Source of the DNA: Maribacter sp.
GTDB lineage: Bacteria; Bacteroidota; Bacteroidia; Flavobacteriales; Flavobacteriaceae
Length of the DNA stretch: 35,391 nt
Reading direction: 5' to 3'
NCBI GenBank assembly: GCA_020629285.1
Contig: JAHDDP010000032.1
Span: 1 to 35,391 of the forward strand
Part shown: positions 32,794 to 35,391 of the stretch, in pieces
How the letters are laid out: each line of letters starts with the position of its first letter
Position numbering within the stretch: position 1 is the stretch's first letter
The notes under the pieces: model-generated
What the model was told of the DNA's origin: nothing
The model's input: the letters and a program-made list of their open reading frames with translations, nothing else
Database searches by the model: none
Translations under genes and position numbers: made by a program

Positions 32794-33966
32794 TCAATTT
32801 TCTTCTAAAGTAGTAAGATGTAAAAATCCCTGATGTTTAAAGTCAATATCGTTCAATTTAATGATATAGTAGTAAATGCCAGAAGGTAAACCAACGTTTT
32901 TGGAGACTACTGCATCAACGTTGGAAATACCATTGAATTCGTTAGTATAATTTTGTTTTGAGAATACCAGTCTACCATACCTATTATAAATTTCCAATAC
33001 ATTATCTTGAAAACCTTCAATACCCTCTATTACTAGATAATCGTTAATGCCATCGCCATTTGGAGTCATGTAGTAATTATCTAAAATAATGCCGTCTAAA
33101 ATAGCTAAATCATTTGCTTTACCTCCAATGGTAATTATAGCATAATCGCTAGGTGTAAATTCTTTAGAAGTTATTGCACCTTTATCCAGATCGCCTTCTA
33201 CATTGGTGTTCCCTAAATCTACCCATTGCATATCTTCAATGCTCCACCCTACCACTTTCAAGTCAGAAATAAACTCTCCGTAAAGGTTGGCATTGCTATC
33301 ATCGTCCCAGGTCAATGTTACTTTAGAGGGTACAGTACCTTCTAAATGCCAAAACTCAAATTCACTGACCGCTAAAATTTCATTTGCTGTAATACCGGTA
33401 TTAAAACTGGTACCAAAAACACTTGGTGTATTAGGATCTTCAAAGAAATAAGCAGATTTAGTATAATCGTTAGTGCTTATAGATGAAATGGTCAACGGGC
33501 GTAGTTTGTCAAATTGACCTATGGGAAAAGTAAATTCAGATTTTTTGCTCATGGCGGCATAACCATCAACTTTTGTATTATCGGATTCACCAGTATAAAA
33601 CGAATCGTTTAAGAAATTTATGTTTACTTCTGATGTAGTTCTGTTAGTAACGATATCACCGGTAATAAAGTTGGTATTATTTTGAACATGAACGGTGTTG
33701 TCTATGTATAGATCATTGTCTACCGCAACTTCAAAATCATAGAACATGGGGTTGGATCCACCCGATATGGTCAAAGCCTTGTCAAAAGAATAAAAACCTA
33801 CCAGCCCTCTATTTTGATTAAATGCGCCATTATTGATAACATCCATATGAAAACCAACAAGTCCGTCATCATGAATTTGAATATTACCATAATTATGCAC
33901 TGCATCTTGTGCTACAATGGTATTTTGTAGTAGTAAGAAGCCAAGTATGATTTTGAGTAATTTCAT
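32794..33966 (-). CDS. Secreted protein with gliding-motility C-terminal (type B T9SS) domain
   Basis: This 390-residue protein has a signal peptide (MKLLKIILGFLLLQNTIVAQ) and a beta-rich passenger of no family I recognise. Its last 85-90 residues form the CHU_C/gliding-motility C-terminal domain: NYYMTPNGDGINDYLVIEGI, NVLEIYNRYGRLVFSKQNY and GLPSGIYYYIIKLND. That domain targets proteins through the type IX secretion system and usually leaves them at the cell surface, sometimes with SprF-type helpers; none is visible here. It lies 4 bases downstream of the preceding gene and ends the three-gene unit. Confidence 0.9.
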   Translation of the reverse strand: MKLLKIILGFLLLQNTIVAQDAVHNYGNIQIHDDGLVGFHMDVINNGAFNQNRGLVGFYSFDKALTISGGSNPMFYDFEVAVDNDLYIDNTVHVQNNTNFITGDIVTNRTTSEVNINFLNDSFYTGESDNTKVDGYAAMSKKSEFTFPIGQFDKLRPLTISSISTNDYTKSAYFFEDPNTPSVFGTSFNTGITANEILAVSEFEFWHLEGTVPSKVTLTWDDDSNANLYGEFISDLKVVGWSIEDMQWVDLGNTNVEGDLDKGAITSKEFTPSDYAIITIGGKANDLAILDGIILDNYYMTPNGDGINDYLVIEGIEGFQDNVLEIYNRYGRLVFSKQNYTNEFNGISNVDAVVSKNVGLPSGIYYYIIKLNDIDFKHQGFLHLTTLEEN

Positions 33967-33970
33967 GATT

Positions 33971-34612
33971 TTAGTAGGTCATTGTTATATTGGAAATAGA
34001 GGCGTCTACACCGTGAAATGACGAATCAAAATACAGTGGGTTGGTGGCTTTTTTAGATGAAGAAAATATGACGATATCATTCTTCAAATATGTTACGTTA
34101 CCTAAACAATCTATGTTTATGGTTAGCTTATCTCCTGCAGAATAACCGCTTACATAGCCTAAGCTTGCTCCGTTTTCCCTAATTTGAATATTGCTGTTCG
34201 TTACCATATACATGGCGTAACCTAAATTAGTATAAGATGCACTTGTAGATGGGGTAGTGCTTAAGCCGATCATAACGTACTTGTTAGATTGATCGGCAAT
34301 CCAGTCTAAGTGACCGCCAGTTGTTGCGCTAATGGCATGTGCAAGAGAATATCCTTGCGCATTCCAACCAGCTGTAGCTGTCTTTATCAGTGTATTCCCC
34401 TCTGGGGTAAGTTTCTGCCATGAAGCACCTGTAAATTGATACAGAAAGCTGTCATCGGAATTGTAAATCAATGATCCCTCATGTGGGTCAACAATTGCAT
34501 TTATTTTAGCTAAAGTAGCCGAATGTATAGCTACCAAATCACCTGCGGTAGGTGCTTGTGCGTAACATGAACTTATGCTTAGAACGAATAATGAAATCAG
34601 TAATTTCTTCAT
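33971..34612 (-). CDS. Secreted beta-sandwich protein, possible SPRY/ConA-like ligand-binding domain
   Basis: This is a 213-residue protein with a signal peptide (MKKLLISLFVLSISSCYAQ). Residues about 40-70 (GSLIYNSDDSFLYQFTGASW) resemble the short linker module found in large Bacteroidota fibre-like proteins. Residues 80-213 form a beta-rich domain with YVMIGLSTTPSTSASYTN, IQIRENGASLGYVSGYSAGD and LTINIDCLGNVTYLKNDIVI, a pattern I associate with lectin-like jelly-roll domains. No type IX C-terminal signal is visible. It starts 2 bases after the fibre-like gene and stops 4 bases before the CHU_C gene. The function is unknown; surface binding is inferred. Confidence 0.75.
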   Translation of the reverse strand: MKKLLISLFVLSISSCYAQAPTAGDLVAIHSATLAKINAIVDPHEGSLIYNSDDSFLYQFTGASWQKLTPEGNTLIKTATAGWNAQGYSLAHAISATTGGHLDWIADQSNKYVMIGLSTTPSTSASYTNLGYAMYMVTNSNIQIRENGASLGYVSGYSAGDKLTINIDCLGNVTYLKNDIVIFSSSKKATNPLYFDSSFHGVDASISNITMTY

Positions 34613-34614
34613 AA

Positions 34615-35391
34615 TTATAGATCTAAAACAGTAAACATAAATTCAGAATCGAAACGACTTCTATCTGTACCACCATTATCATTATCACCAATGATTACCT
34701 CAAAACTGGTCGCGGTTTGGTTAGCGTAAGAGATACCGGGGTCATCATTACCTGCACCTGCTCTACCTGGCTGTGTTAATTGAATAATATAATCTGCATC
34801 AGATACTGAACCTGCTGGCAATGTCACTCTATAATAGCCGATGCTTATTCTTGTGACCGCCACTCCGGTGCTTGCTTTAGTAATCGTACCGGTAGAACTA
34901 ATTTTACCTATTGCTTTAACAGGATTGAAATTGTCTACCCATTCGGTACCTGTAGCGGTAGATGTCAGTACTTGTCCTGCAGTACCGGCAGAATCATTTT
35001 CATCTAATACTGCACCTTCTAATTCTAAAGTTTCGTTTACTATTACAGAAGTGTTGTTAGATGTTTCCTCCACTTTTAAAGCCTCAATACCGCCAACACT
35101 AAATGAAATTTCGTCTGCTGCCGGTCTGTACATACCGGTATTGGTGTCATTTGAAAATCTGTACGAAGGTTCGCCAACAGTTCCATTTGAATTAAGTATG
35201 CCCTGAGAACGAATTGCACCAGAAACATGTAACTTATTTGATGGTGTATTTGTTCCAATACCAAGACTATTGCTGCTATTATTCCAAAATAATTCAGAAT
35301 TTTCTTCAGTAGGGGTTCCATCGGTATCCGCAAAGAAAATAGATCCTGTAGTACCTGTTAATTTATATCCCGAAAGGTCTACTTCGTTGGT
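34615..35391 (-). CDS. Fibre-like surface protein, C-terminal part, cut by window edge
   Basis: The frame is open from the right edge to a stop at 34615-34617 (258 residues visible), so the apparent start at 35133 is internal. It reads through GSIFFADTDGTPTEENSELF, WNNSSNSLGIGTNTPSNKLH and VSGAIRSQG, GEPSYRFSNDTNTGMYRPAA and DEISFSVGGIEALKVE. These motifs are shared by large Bacteroidota surface proteins and phage tail-fibre-type repeats. A linker (GTAGQVLTSTATGTEWVDN) leads to a final beta domain ending SEFMFTVLDL. No type IX signal is visible at the C-terminus. The N-terminal part is outside the window. It heads the visible surface-protein unit. Confidence 0.85.
   Translation of the reverse strand, partial: TNEVDLSGYKLTGTTGSIFFADTDGTPTEENSELFWNNSSNSLGIGTNTPSNKLHVSGAIRSQGILNSNGTVGEPSYRFSNDTNTGMYRPAADEISFSVGGIEALKVEETSNNTSVIVNETLELEGAVLDENDSAGTAGQVLTSTATGTEWVDNFNPVKAIGKISSTGTITKASTGVAVTRISIGYYRVTLPAGSVSDADYIIQLTQPGRAGAGNDDPGISYANQTATSFEVIIGDNDNGGTDRSRFDSEFMFTVLDL

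Noticed and set aside
35076-35333. 85-codon open frame on the minus strand, offset from the fibre-like gene
   Set aside because: The alternative frame encodes the recognisable GIGTNTPSNKLHV fibre modules and stays open to the window edge. The offset frame has no family features.

Overview
This window comes from a marine-type member of the Flavobacteriaceae (Bacteroidota), possibly near Maribacter or Zobellia; the genus is a guess. The evidence is low GC, many TAnnTTTG-type -7 boxes, type IX secretion genes (PorT, the DUF5103 plug protein, a gliding-motility C-terminal domain substrate), a DUF6747-type small protein, and housekeeping proteins with flavobacterial sequence signatures. Most of it is ordinary chromosomal core. 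I saw no insertion sequence, prophage, CRISPR array, rRNA or tRNA.

Layout, left to right. 1-25 is the first eight codons of rpsO (minus, cut by the edge). 132-2588 (minus) is a fbaA > accD > small exported protein unit. 2649-5213 (minus) is a TamA/BamA-family outer-membrane lipoprotein, divergent from a SpoU/TrmH RNA methyltransferase. A 7-bp tandem array (6018-6072) follows, running into the stop codon of porT, which is cotranscribed with ubiE. trkA-trkH (7815-10659, plus) encode a K+ uptake system and end at a bidirectional terminator. A desaturase > aminotransferase pair (minus), rsmG (plus), an exported DinB-fold protein and pruA (both minus) come next. DUF5103 plug > DUF3667 > apaG (minus) is divergent from nqrABCDEF (19377-25506, plus). 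After an intrinsic terminator lie a 120-residue protein of unknown function and apbE, which overlap by 4 bp. gpmI > map > a methyltransferase (minus) converge on apbE with no intervening base. 30319-32665 holds a periplasmic ankyrin protein, a 55-residue membrane protein that is easily missed, an M48 protease and a VanY-like M15 peptidase. The right edge (32794-35391, minus) is a tightly packed three-gene surface-protein unit.

Functional links: NqrA-F build the Na+-pumping NADH:quinone reductase. ApbE attaches the FMN groups to NqrB and NqrC. UbiE makes the menaquinone that the pump reduces, and TrkAH is the accompanying K+ system. PorT and the DUF5103 protein belong to the type IX secretion machinery, and the protein at 32794-33966 looks like one of its cargoes.

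Most interesting leads: the uncharacterised protein between nqrF and apbE, a candidate Nqr maturation factor whose sequence vaguely recalls a degenerate YraN/PD-(D/E)xK fold; an AccD with all four zinc-ribbon cysteines missing; an NqrB flavinylation motif reading SGET rather than SGAT; an inverted repeat upstream of nqrA; the heptamer array at porT; and the right-edge adhesin-like cassette.
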